Origin: an uncultured Pelagibacteraceae bacterium
GTDB lineage: Bacteria; Pseudomonadota; Alphaproteobacteria; Pelagibacterales; Pelagibacteraceae
Assembly: GCA_902588965.1 (NCBI GenBank)
Contig: CACIRD010000001.1
Span: 62,001 to 126,000 of the forward strand
Direction: 5' to 3'
DNA length: 64,000 bases
The notes under the pieces were generated by a model. That model was not told the DNA's origin and searched no databases. It saw nothing but the letters and a program-made list of their open reading frames with translations. Shown here piece after piece: positions 40,595 through 48,512 of this stretch. The translations under genes were made by a program, and so were the position numbers. Numbering within the stretch: the stretch's first letter is position 1; each line of letters starts with the position of its first letter.

Positions 40595-41634
40595 AAAGCA
40601 TCTTTAGTTAAAAAATATATCTTACCAGTGGTTGGATGAACTTGTATATCTCTAATTCGTCCAATTTGATTTTCAAAAACAATATTTTCTTTGACATCTT
40701 TGAGGTTTGAAAAATCAAGACTTCTTAATGACATATCTTTTAAAGACGTTATTAATGCGTATCCATTCCACTCTCTAAACTCTTCACCTTTATAAATTGT
40801 AATTGCACTAACAGCTATGGATGGAACCCAATATTTTATAGCCTTTGTAAATCCTGGTTTCCATTTAGGACCAATTTTTGTTCCACTATAATTCGTTCCT
40901 CCCCATCCTAATATTTTCCAACCATAATTTTCACCTTTTTTTACTTCACCAAACCAATCTCCACCTTTTGCTCCATGATTACTCATATAAATTTTACGAT
41001 CGAAAGGTGATAAAAAAAGTCCTTGAGGATTTCTTATACCAATTTGAAAAATTTCAGGTAACCAATTATCTTTACCAGTAAATTTTGGATTATCTTTTGG
41101 AATACTTCCATCTAAATGTATTCGAATAATACTTCCTGGGTGTGAAGTCGGATCTTGAGCAATCATACCTTGACCTCTTTCTCCTGCAGAAGCAAATAAA
41201 TAATTATCTTTGATAACTAATCTTGAACCAAAATGATAACCAGAATCAATAGGTGGATTGGCTTGAAATATATTAGTAAAAGATAATTTTTTTCTATTTA
41301 GTTTTGCTTTTGCAATGGAAGTGCTAGTTTTCCAATCGCCTCTATTTTCTGAATAGGAAATCCATATATGTTTATCTTTATATAAAATATCTAATAGACC
41401 ACCTTGTCCGTATACTAGGTAATTTAAATTATGCTCAATATCATAAATTTTCTTAGTATTAACATTAACTATTTTTATTTTTCCTTCTTTTTCTGTGAGA
41501 ATTATTTCTTCATCATTAATAAATGATGATCCCCATGGTTGATTTAAAGATACTATTTTACTGAGTTTAATTTCATCAGCTTCACAAACAGATGAAATAA
41601 AAAATAAGACAATTATTATCCTTTTCCACGCCAT
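40573..41634 (-). CDS. Soluble PQQ-type sugar dehydrogenase family beta-propeller (GSDH)
   Basis: A 353-residue secreted six-bladed propeller of the glucose/sorbosone dehydrogenase family. A signal peptide covers about residues 1-19. Features are LNQPWGSSFIND, YGQGGLLDILYKD, SYSENRGDWKTSTSIAKA, QIGIRNPQGLFLSP, the SNHGAKGGDWFGEVKKGENYGW motif and IRDIQVHPTTGKIYFLT. Family members oxidise aldose sugars with pyrroloquinoline quinone or bind sugars. It is the last member of the taurine-transporter strand and overlaps the permease gene by 19 bases. Confidence 0.85.
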   Translation of the reverse strand: MAWKRIIIVLFFISSVCEADEIKLSKIVSLNQPWGSSFINDEEIILTEKEGKIKIVNVNTKKIYDIEHNLNYLVYGQGGLLDILYKDKHIWISYSENRGDWKTSTSIAKAKLNRKKLSFTNIFQANPPIDSGYHFGSRLVIKDNYLFASAGERGQGMIAQDPTSHPGSIIRIHLDGSIPKDNPKFTGKDNWLPEIFQIGIRNPQGLFLSPFDRKIYMSNHGAKGGDWFGEVKKGENYGWKILGWGGTNYSGTKIGPKWKPGFTKAIKYWVPSIAVSAITIYKGEEFREWNGYALITSLKDMSLRSLDFSNLKDVKENIVFENQIGRIRDIQVHPTTGKIYFLTKDALWLMEKN

Positions 41635-43541
41635 GGGATGGTTTTATCGATTATTTTTCTTAAAGTAACGTCGAATAAAAGTCCCAGCATACCCATTATG
41701 AATATAGTTATCCAAATAACTTCATACTGGAAGTATTTCTTTGCGACATTTTCAACAAAACCAATACCCGTTGTTCCAGCCAAAAATTCTGCAGCCACAA
41801 GTGTTCCCCAGCACATTCCAACAGCAACTCTTATTCCAGTTAGGATTTCAGGTAAAGAGTTAGGAAAAATTACATATCTTAAAATTTGTTTCTTGGAAGC
41901 TCCTAGAGAATGAGCTGCATGAATTTTTGATAATTGAGTTCCTGAAGCGCCAGCCCTTGCTGAAATAATCATTATTGATAAAGAAACCATAAATAATAAG
42001 AAAACTTTTCCAGTATTATCAATTCCCAGTACAGAAATAATTAACGGTGCCCATGCTAAAGGTGGAACAGGTCTGTAAAGCTCAATTAAAGGATCAAAAA
42101 AACCTTTTGCAAATCTATTTAATCCCATGAATAATCCTAAAGGAACTCCTATAATTATTCCAAAAACTAAACCAAGAAAAACTCTTAAAAATGAATCCCA
42201 AATATGCCCGTAAGGGACTGGAACTTTAAATAATTTAAAATCCCCTGTTACGAATTTTAAAACTTTACCCTTAAAATTTTGTTTGACTATTCCATCTTTT
42301 GTATGAACAGGATATTCTCCAGGCAATATATCTGCAATCCAATCAGGCAAAATGAAACCGATCATTTTGCTTACATCAACCATATTTATCCATAGAAGAG
42401 GTATCTCTTTATAGCCAACACTCGGTTTTGACATTAAAACAAATTTTTTAAATGTATCTGAGGGCTTTGGCAACCATCTACCAGATCCTTGTTCTGAACA
42501 ACTTGGGCCACTAGCTACAATTGTTCCAGCAGGAAATAAAAAAATATCGATAAATCTTAATCCACCCTGGGCTTCTTTTTGTGCACTATCAAATTTAACA
42601 ATTGCACTTTGCATTTTATCTAATGCATTCGGTGGATATATACTTGCAAATTCTATTCTTCTTGCAATTTTAACAATATTTTTTGCATAATTAGATGCTA
42701 CCTCTTCGCTATCATTTAAATCACCTCTATAAACCTTAATATCATTTTTAAGTTCTTTAATTTTACTTTTAAACACTGGATTATGATTTCTTAATTGAAA
42801 AAATTCATCACTTATAAGGTTTAATTCTTGGGCTGCGGCATGAAATTTTAGACCTCTATTAGTTGCAGGTACTAAAGGAACTTCAATAGTATTTTCAATT
42901 GTTCCTGATCCAGCATCAACTTTTGTAATACCCCAGCCACCTTCCTCATTTACAGCTTTGAGTCTTTCATTCAGCTCTTGGTTTGTTTCAAATGGATAAT
43001 CAGGTTTTTTAAAATTTTCTGTTAAAAAATTTATTTTATCAGTTATTTCATAAATTTTTTGTTTAGTATCATTTTCTATTAAATTTTCATTAGTTAATAA
43101 AGGAATTAACTGTTTAGTCTTTGTAATAAAATCAATGAGAATTGTTTTTTGTTCATTATTAAGTTCATTTGAATTTTGAATTTCTATTGTAATTTTTTTA
43201 AGATTTTTATTTTCTTGTCGAATTTGTGAAGTACTTTTTAATTCTCTTTCTTCAATAGGAAATTGATATTTCAAACCTAACAATGAGTCATTTACCTTAG
43301 CTACTTGGCAAAGTTCATTTGCTGATTTTGGATAAAAACCCTTTGCAATATCCCATGAATAGTAAAGCCATATCAAAAGAAGAAAACTACTTCCAACAAT
43401 AACCCAGTGTGTGCCACCCAATGCTCTTTCTGGGTTTCCAAAAACTGCATCTACTTTCTCTGTCCTAATTAATCGTCTTCCATAAAGAATACAGCCAATA
43501 ACGGCAAAAAAAATCAAGAAAGTTATTAATTGGGTAAGCAT
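41616..43541 (-). CDS. Taurine/nitrate-type ABC permease with a large inserted domain
   Basis: A 641-residue permease, more than twice the usual 250-280. The C-terminal 230 residues are a standard SsuC/TauC permease with the EAA-like loop AAHSLGASKKQILRYVIFP and final SGTTGIGFVE-like AGTTGIGFVENVAKKYF. The N-terminus has two helices (about residues 3-22 and 46-64). Residues 65-430 form a long charged, predicted helical and periplasmic region between helix 2 and the transport helices. It pairs with the ATPase one base upstream. What the insert does is unknown; it may contact the binding protein. Confidence 0.88.
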   Translation of the reverse strand: MLTQLITFLIFFAVIGCILYGRRLIRTEKVDAVFGNPERALGGTHWVIVGSSFLLLIWLYYSWDIAKGFYPKSANELCQVAKVNDSLLGLKYQFPIEERELKSTSQIRQENKNLKKITIEIQNSNELNNEQKTILIDFITKTKQLIPLLTNENLIENDTKQKIYEITDKINFLTENFKKPDYPFETNQELNERLKAVNEEGGWGITKVDAGSGTIENTIEVPLVPATNRGLKFHAAAQELNLISDEFFQLRNHNPVFKSKIKELKNDIKVYRGDLNDSEEVASNYAKNIVKIARRIEFASIYPPNALDKMQSAIVKFDSAQKEAQGGLRFIDIFLFPAGTIVASGPSCSEQGSGRWLPKPSDTFKKFVLMSKPSVGYKEIPLLWINMVDVSKMIGFILPDWIADILPGEYPVHTKDGIVKQNFKGKVLKFVTGDFKLFKVPVPYGHIWDSFLRVFLGLVFGIIIGVPLGLFMGLNRFAKGFFDPLIELYRPVPPLAWAPLIISVLGIDNTGKVFLLFMVSLSIMIISARAGASGTQLSKIHAAHSLGASKKQILRYVIFPNSLPEILTGIRVAVGMCWGTLVAAEFLAGTTGIGFVENVAKKYFQYEVIWITIFIMGMLGLLFDVTLRKIIDKTIPWRGKG

Positions 43542-44339
43542 TTAAATTTCTTTCCCCATAATTTCTTCTTCCATATCCCAAATCATTTCTAAAATTTCCT
43601 CACGAGTAGAGGAAAATTCTTTATTCTTTTTAATTTCTCTTAAATCTTCTTTTAGACCCATCTCGGCAAATGGAAGATTGTATTCTTTATGAATTCTTCC
43701 TGGCCTTGGTGCCATCACGTACAATCTTTCTCCTAGTAATAATGCTTCCTCAACTGAGTGAGTAATTAAAATAATTGTTTTACCAGTTTCTTTCCAAATT
43801 TTTAAAACAAGAGATTGCATTTTTTCTCTTGTTAATGCATCAAGTGCTCCTAATGGTTCATCCATCAAAATTAAATCTGGGTCATTAATTAAACATCTTG
43901 CAAGGGCCACTCTTTGTTGCATACCACCTGATAATTGATAAGTAGGAGTATTTCCAAAACCTTTAAGACCAACTATTTCTAACCACTCTTCAACTTTTTT
44001 AGCAGTTGAAATAGGATCTTCTTTTTTCATTCTTAATCCAAAGTTTACATTTTCAGAAACAGTTAACCATTCGAATAGAGCTCCTTGTTGAAATACCATA
44101 CCTCTATCAACACCTGGTCCATTAATTTCATTATTACCTAAAGTAATAGTTCCAGATGTTGGTCTTATAAAACCAGCTGCAATATTTAATAAAGTAGTTT
44201 TTCCACAACCAGACGGACCTAATACAGTTAAAAGTTCACCTTTTTTAATTGTAAAATTTAAATCTTTTAGCGCATGGACAGTTTCTCCTTTCGGAGTTTT
44301 AAAAATCATGTTTAGATTTTGAGAAACTAGATCGCTCAT
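43542..44339 (-). CDS. ABC transporter ATP-binding protein (TauB/SsuB type)
   Basis: A 265-residue ABC ATPase. The Walker A motif is GPSGCGKTTLLNIAAG, the signature is YQLSGGMQQRVALARCL, the Walker B is LILMDEPLGALDALT and the H-loop is THSVEEALLL. The pattern is that of nitrate/sulfonate/taurine importers. It lies between the binding protein and permease genes on the minus strand. It is separated from the upstream binding protein gene by 85 bases that hold a terminator-like hairpin. Confidence 0.93.
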   Translation of the reverse strand: MSDLVSQNLNMIFKTPKGETVHALKDLNFTIKKGELLTVLGPSGCGKTTLLNIAAGFIRPTSGTITLGNNEINGPGVDRGMVFQQGALFEWLTVSENVNFGLRMKKEDPISTAKKVEEWLEIVGLKGFGNTPTYQLSGGMQQRVALARCLINDPDLILMDEPLGALDALTREKMQSLVLKIWKETGKTIILITHSVEEALLLGERLYVMAPRPGRIHKEYNLPFAEMGLKEDLREIKKNKEFSSTREEILEMIWDMEEEIMGKEI

Positions 44340-44366
44340 AAAATGACTTTATATTAAAATTTTTAT

Positions 44367-44406
44367 AAAAAAAATAGGCACCAATTTAAAAAATTGGCGC
44401 CTATTT
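44367..44406 (-). terminator. Intercistronic terminator/attenuator in the taurine transporter operon
   Basis: A 16-bp near-perfect stem (44372-44387 with 44391-44406, one G-U pair) with a 3-base loop lies downstream of the binding protein gene. On the minus strand it is followed by eight T (44374-44367). It would stop part of the transcription, so that the binding protein is made in excess over the ATPase and permease, a common arrangement in ABC importers. Confidence 0.85.
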
Positions 44407-44424
44407 AATTTTTTATCCTTTAAA

Positions 44425-45366
44425 TTATAAAGGTAAGAAACTTGTATCTACGTTTCCTCTTGGCGTTCCCATTCCTTTTAAGAATGCATCAAGATTTCCT
44501 TTAGTCATAGAATGTTTAGTTTCTTCTGGTGTTAAGAATTTGAAACCACTTAGAGTTTCTTTCATATCACCAACTTTCATTTCTGAAGCTTTAGCCATAA
44601 CATTCATGTTGCTTTTGCCAGCTTTATATCTAGCATTTGCTTCATGAGTAACTTCGATGAAAGTTCTTAGCATACCTGGATTCTCCTTCATAAACTTAGT
44701 AGTTACAGAAGTAATATCTATACCTAAGATACCCGCATCTCTAGCTTCTTGAACTGTAAGTAATCTAGATCCTACTGCAGTTGCAGCTTTAATAGAGTTA
44801 CCACCAAACAAACATGCCATTACAACATCACCACTTACTAGTGCAGCAGCTCCTTCTTCTGGGTCCATTTGAATAATATCCATTTTTTTTCTGTCAGCTC
44901 CAACAACTTTCATACTTTCGTCAAAAACGTATTCAGCCATTGTTCCTAAAGGAACAGCAACTTTTTTACCTTCTAACTCAGTAGCATTTGCTTTTGTAAT
45001 TCCAGAAGCATTTGATGTTACACAAGTTGTTCCTCCCATTCCATACTCCATAGCTATATCTACAAGTTTAATAGGCGCTTTAGATTTAACTGCATTTATG
45101 AAAGGTACTAAACCTTGTGAATAAGAAATATCAATGTCTCCTGCTAACATAGCATCAGTCATTGCTCCACCATTTGTGAAGTTAGTCCATTTTACCGGTA
45201 CTCCCAAAGCTTTAGCAAAATTCTTTTTTTGCATGTCCTCGAGATTTGGACTTGGCCATTCTAAAAAGTATGCAACTCTAACTTCGTTTGCAGCTGAATT
45301 AGCAACTGAAATACTTAAGTTAAGAGCAACAAACACTCCTAGAAGATAACTTATTATTTTTTTCAT
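44425..45366 (-). CDS. Taurine-type ABC transporter substrate-binding protein
   Basis: A 313-residue periplasmic binding protein with a signal peptide of about 25 residues (cleaved near ANSAA). The mature start EVRVAYFLEWPSPN and the segments GDIDISYSQGLVPFINAV and LEGKKVAVPLGTMAEYVFD fit the TauA/SsuA/NMT1-type family. Taurine is the best guess because an omega-amino-acid aminotransferase and alanine dehydrogenase diverge from it. Other sulfonates or amines cannot be excluded. A GGGGAT ribosome site precedes the ATG. Confidence 0.85.
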   Translation of the reverse strand: MKKIISYLLGVFVALNLSISVANSAANEVRVAYFLEWPSPNLEDMQKKNFAKALGVPVKWTNFTNGGAMTDAMLAGDIDISYSQGLVPFINAVKSKAPIKLVDIAMEYGMGGTTCVTSNASGITKANATELEGKKVAVPLGTMAEYVFDESMKVVGADRKKMDIIQMDPEEGAAALVSGDVVMACLFGGNSIKAATAVGSRLLTVQEARDAGILGIDITSVTTKFMKENPGMLRTFIEVTHEANARYKAGKSNMNVMAKASEMKVGDMKETLSGFKFLTPEETKHSMTKGNLDAFLKGMGTPRGNVDTSFLPL

Positions 45367-45557
45367 ATTTATCCCCTTTAATAATTATTAATATCCGTAT
45401 TTAAGTTCATATTGAAACCGATGTAAATGATCATTTAGTTTAATTTAGGCCAATTAAAACAATCAGGGGTTGTATATAGATCATCAAGCTTTAATGTCTT
45501 ATATTTTTCTAGTTTAAGATATTGTATTAGTCTAAATATAATAATTACTAAAAAAAA
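45367..45557. other. Divergent control region of the taurine gene block
   Basis: 191 bases between the binding protein gene on the minus strand and the aminotransferase gene on the plus strand. Both directions must be transcribed from here. I see AT-rich minus-10-like boxes on both strands but no clear operator or riboswitch fold. A TATTAGTCTAAATATAATAATTAC stretch near 45533-45556 may hold the plus-strand promoter. Confidence 0.4.
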
Positions 45558-46904
45558 ATGAGTTCAGAAAACAAAAATAAAATTCCCAATTCATTAAACG
45601 AGCATTGGATGCCATTTACATCTAATAAAGATTTTAAAGCAAAACCAAGGTTAATAACTGAGGCAAAAGGTTGTTATTTAAAAAACCATGAAGGCCAAAC
45701 AATGATAGATGCTAGTTCAGGTTTATTTTGCAATCCACTTGGACATGGTAGAAAAGAAATTATCGATGCAATCACAAATCAATTAAAAACTTTAGATTAT
45801 TGTCAACCCTTTCAACAAGGTTTTGGAGGATCATTTGATCTTGCTACTAAAATTTCCAAGCACACACCAGGAAATTTAAATAAAATTTTTTATACAATAT
45901 GTGGATCAACAGCAGTAGAAACTGCAATTAAAATTGCCATAGCTTACCACAAAGCTAGAGGTGAAGGTCATAGATACAGATTTGTAGGTAGAGAAAGAGC
46001 TTATCACGGAATGAATATAGGAGCTACTTCTGTTGGAGGAATGATTAATAATGTTAAAACTTTTGCTAGTGTTTTGATGCCAGGAGTTTTGCACATGAGA
46101 CATACTCATTTACCAGAACATAAATTTGTGAGCGGCCAACCTGAAACTGGAGTAGAAATGGCAGAGGACTTAGAAAGAATATGTATTAACTTTGGATCTG
46201 AAAATATTGCTGCATGTATTGTTGAACCAGTTGCAGGATCAACTGGTACTTTGGTTCCTCCAAAAGGTTATTTACAAAGGTTAAGAGAAATATGTGATAA
46301 GTATGGAATATTATTAATTTTCGATGAAGTTATTACTGGCTGGGGAAGAATGGGATCTGCTTTCGGTGCGCAAGAATTTGGTGTTACACCAGATATGATG
46401 ACAATGGCTAAAGCAACAACAAACGGCATAAGTCCAATGGGAGTTGTTGCATGTAAAGATGAAATTTATGATACATTAGTTGATGGTGCACCAAAAGGAA
46501 CAATAGAACTGTTTCATGGATACACATATTCAGGAATTCCAATTTCAGTTGCAGCAGGATTGGCTGTACAAGATATTATTGAGAAGGACGACATTTTTAA
46601 AAGATCGAAAGATATGGCACCATATTTCCAAGAAGGTTTATTTTCACTAAAAGATATTGATATCGTTGACAATATACGTGGCTACGGAATGATGGGAGGA
46701 ATAGATATTAAAATGGACAAAAAACCTGGCGCAGCTGGTTTTACATGTTTTAAACATTGTTATGAAGCCGGAATAAATTTTAAAGCAACTGGAGACTGTT
46801 TGATTATTGCTCCAATGTTTATATCTGAAAAAAAACATATAGATGAAATTATTGAAAAATTAAGAACAGGGATTACTAATTATTCAAAGAGTAAAAAAAA
46901 TTAA
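45558..46904 (+). CDS. Omega-amino-acid:pyruvate aminotransferase (taurine/beta-alanine type)
   Basis: A class III PLP aminotransferase of 448 residues. The PLP lysine is Lys285 in MAKATTNG. Other motifs are LIFDEVITGWGRMG, PVAGSTGTLVPPKGYLQ and GRERAYHGMNIGATSVGG. The N-terminal NEHWMPFTSNKDFKAKPRL matches beta-alanine:pyruvate aminotransferases, a group that includes taurine:pyruvate aminotransferase. Next to a taurine importer and alanine dehydrogenase, the most likely reaction is taurine plus pyruvate to sulfoacetaldehyde plus alanine. Beta-alanine or hypotaurine are alternatives. Confidence 0.87.
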   Translation: MSSENKNKIPNSLNEHWMPFTSNKDFKAKPRLITEAKGCYLKNHEGQTMIDASSGLFCNPLGHGRKEIIDAITNQLKTLDYCQPFQQGFGGSFDLATKISKHTPGNLNKIFYTICGSTAVETAIKIAIAYHKARGEGHRYRFVGRERAYHGMNIGATSVGGMINNVKTFASVLMPGVLHMRHTHLPEHKFVSGQPETGVEMAEDLERICINFGSENIAACIVEPVAGSTGTLVPPKGYLQRLREICDKYGILLIFDEVITGWGRMGSAFGAQEFGVTPDMMTMAKATTNGISPMGVVACKDEIYDTLVDGAPKGTIELFHGYTYSGIPISVAAGLAVQDIIEKDDIFKRSKDMAPYFQEGLFSLKDIDIVDNIRGYGMMGGIDIKMDKKPGAAGFTCFKHCYEAGINFKATGDCLIIAPMFISEKKHIDEIIEKLRTGITNYSKSKKN

Positions 46905-46937
46905 TTTTCATTTTTTTTGAGGGTAATAGGGGAGTAT

Positions 46938-48053
46938 ATGAAAATTGGAGTGCCAAAGGAAATCAAACCACAAGAAAGCAGAATTGGTTTAACACCAGAT
47001 AGTGTAAAAGCACTAGTATCTAACGGTCATGAAGTTTTAGTGGAAAATAACGGTGGCTATGAGGCAGGTTTCGAAAATAATCAATATAAAATTGCTGGAG
47101 CAAAGATTATCGATAAGGCTGAAGATATATTTAATGATGCCGAAATCATTGTAAAAGTTAAAGAACCTCTTTCAAATGAAGTTAAAATGATAAGAGAAAA
47201 CCAAATTGTTTTTACTTATCTTCATTTAGCAGCAGCAAAAGAATTAACTCAAGGTTTAATAAATTCCAAAGGAGTTTGTATAGCCTACGAGACAGTAACA
47301 GACAATGATGGTAAACTTCCATTATTAGCACCTATGAGTGCTGTTGCTGGTAGAATGTCAGTTCAAGCCGGAGCACACTGCTTAGAAAAGAACCAAAAAG
47401 GTAGAGGACTTCTTCTTGGAGGAGCACCAGGAGTTGAACCTGGTAATGTTGTTATTTTAGGAGGAGGTGTAGTAGGAGAGAATGCAGCTATTATTGCGAC
47501 TGGAATGAAAGCAAAAGTGCACATAGTCGATAAATCTGAAAAAAGATTAAAACAATTAACAGAAATGTTTGGAGATAAAATTATTCCAGAGCATGCAGAC
47601 AATACTGATCTTGATAAGTTAATTTCAGAATGTGATTTACTTGTGGGTGGAGTATTGATTCCTGGTGCTGAAGCACCAAAACTTATCACAAAAAAAATGC
47701 TTAAAAGTATGAAAAGAGGTTCAGTAATAGTAGATGTTGCAATAGACCAAGGTGGCTGTGTAGAAACAAGCAAACCCACAACTCACGCAGAACCAACTTA
47801 TATTATTGATGACATCGTTCATTATTGTGTAGCTAATATGCCAGGTGGTGTTCCACGAACATCAACACTAGCTCTGAATAAAGCAACTTTACCTTTTTTA
47901 TCAAAATTAGCAAAAGATGGTTATAAAAAAGCTCTTAAAGAAGATCAAAATTTTTTAGCTGGACTAAACGTTTGTAAAGGAAATGTCACATATAAAGCTG
48001 TAGCAGACGTATTTGGTCATAAATATTTATCTCCAGGGGAGGCGATAATATAA
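46938..48053 (+). CDS. ald: Alanine dehydrogenase
   Basis: A 371-residue NAD-dependent alanine dehydrogenase. The N-terminus is MKIGVPKEIKPQESRIGLTP. Features are YLHLAAAKELT with the catalytic histidine, the Rossmann motif VILGGGVVGENAAIIA and PMSAVAGRMSVQAGA. It regenerates pyruvate from the alanine formed by the upstream aminotransferase and releases ammonium, closing the taurine deamination cycle. The ATG at 46938 is chosen over one at 46917 because the conserved start follows it. It ends immediately before a SET-domain gene with no gap. Confidence 0.95.
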   Translation: MKIGVPKEIKPQESRIGLTPDSVKALVSNGHEVLVENNGGYEAGFENNQYKIAGAKIIDKAEDIFNDAEIIVKVKEPLSNEVKMIRENQIVFTYLHLAAAKELTQGLINSKGVCIAYETVTDNDGKLPLLAPMSAVAGRMSVQAGAHCLEKNQKGRGLLLGGAPGVEPGNVVILGGGVVGENAAIIATGMKAKVHIVDKSEKRLKQLTEMFGDKIIPEHADNTDLDKLISECDLLVGGVLIPGAEAPKLITKKMLKSMKRGSVIVDVAIDQGGCVETSKPTTHAEPTYIIDDIVHYCVANMPGGVPRTSTLALNKATLPFLSKLAKDGYKKALKEDQNFLAGLNVCKGNVTYKAVADVFGHKYLSPGEAII

Positions 48054-48494
48054 ATGTATAGACCATTACCAGACGGGTTAACTATTAAAAATTCTGCAAT
48101 CGAAGGACTAGGGTTATTTTCAACAGTTGATATTAAAAAAAATAGTTTTATAGGTGTTACTCATATTCGTGATGAACAATTTGAAAATAAATATATTAGA
48201 ACTCCATTAGGAGGTTTTTACAATCACTCTGACGATCCTACAGTAATAAGAATGGTTACTGATGTTTTGCCTAAATTGAAATTTGGAGACAAAGTTGATA
48301 TTAACGCAGAAGTTAAAAAATTTGATAATGGTGGGTCAAAAGGCGAAAATCTTTTTTATAGTTTACATGAAAAAAGTGATGCTAAATACTTTTTTATGGT
48401 GGCATTAAAAGATATTAAAGCCGGAAGTGAATTAACAGCAAACTATAATCTTTACACTTATCCTAAAACGGGTGTTGGAATACAAATGATTTAG
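48054..48494 (+). CDS. SET-domain protein, putative lysine methyltransferase
   Basis: A 146-residue protein that is almost only a SET domain. The SAM-binding start GLGLFSTVDIKKNSF, the NHSDDPT motif (FYNHSDD) and the closing catalytic tyrosine region AGSELTANYNLYTYP are visible. SET proteins methylate lysines and are chiefly known from eukaryotic histone methyltransferases; a minority of bacteria carry them. It abuts the ald stop and precedes a dimethylglycine-dehydrogenase-like gene by 18 bases, so it is in the amino-acid operon. The target is unknown: a ribosomal, DNA-binding or metabolic protein is possible. Confidence 0.85.
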   Translation: MYRPLPDGLTIKNSAIEGLGLFSTVDIKKNSFIGVTHIRDEQFENKYIRTPLGGFYNHSDDPTVIRMVTDVLPKLKFGDKVDINAEVKKFDNGGSKGENLFYSLHEKSDAKYFFMVALKDIKAGSELTANYNLYTYPKTGVGIQMI

Positions 48495-48512
48495 TGTTCT
48501 TTATTAAGTTTA

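Noticed and set aside
47363-47779. A 138-residue open frame on the minus strand inside the alanine dehydrogenase gene
   Set aside because: Lies fully within a clear enzyme gene, is rich in serine/proline as expected for an antisense shadow, has no motif and no ribosome site.
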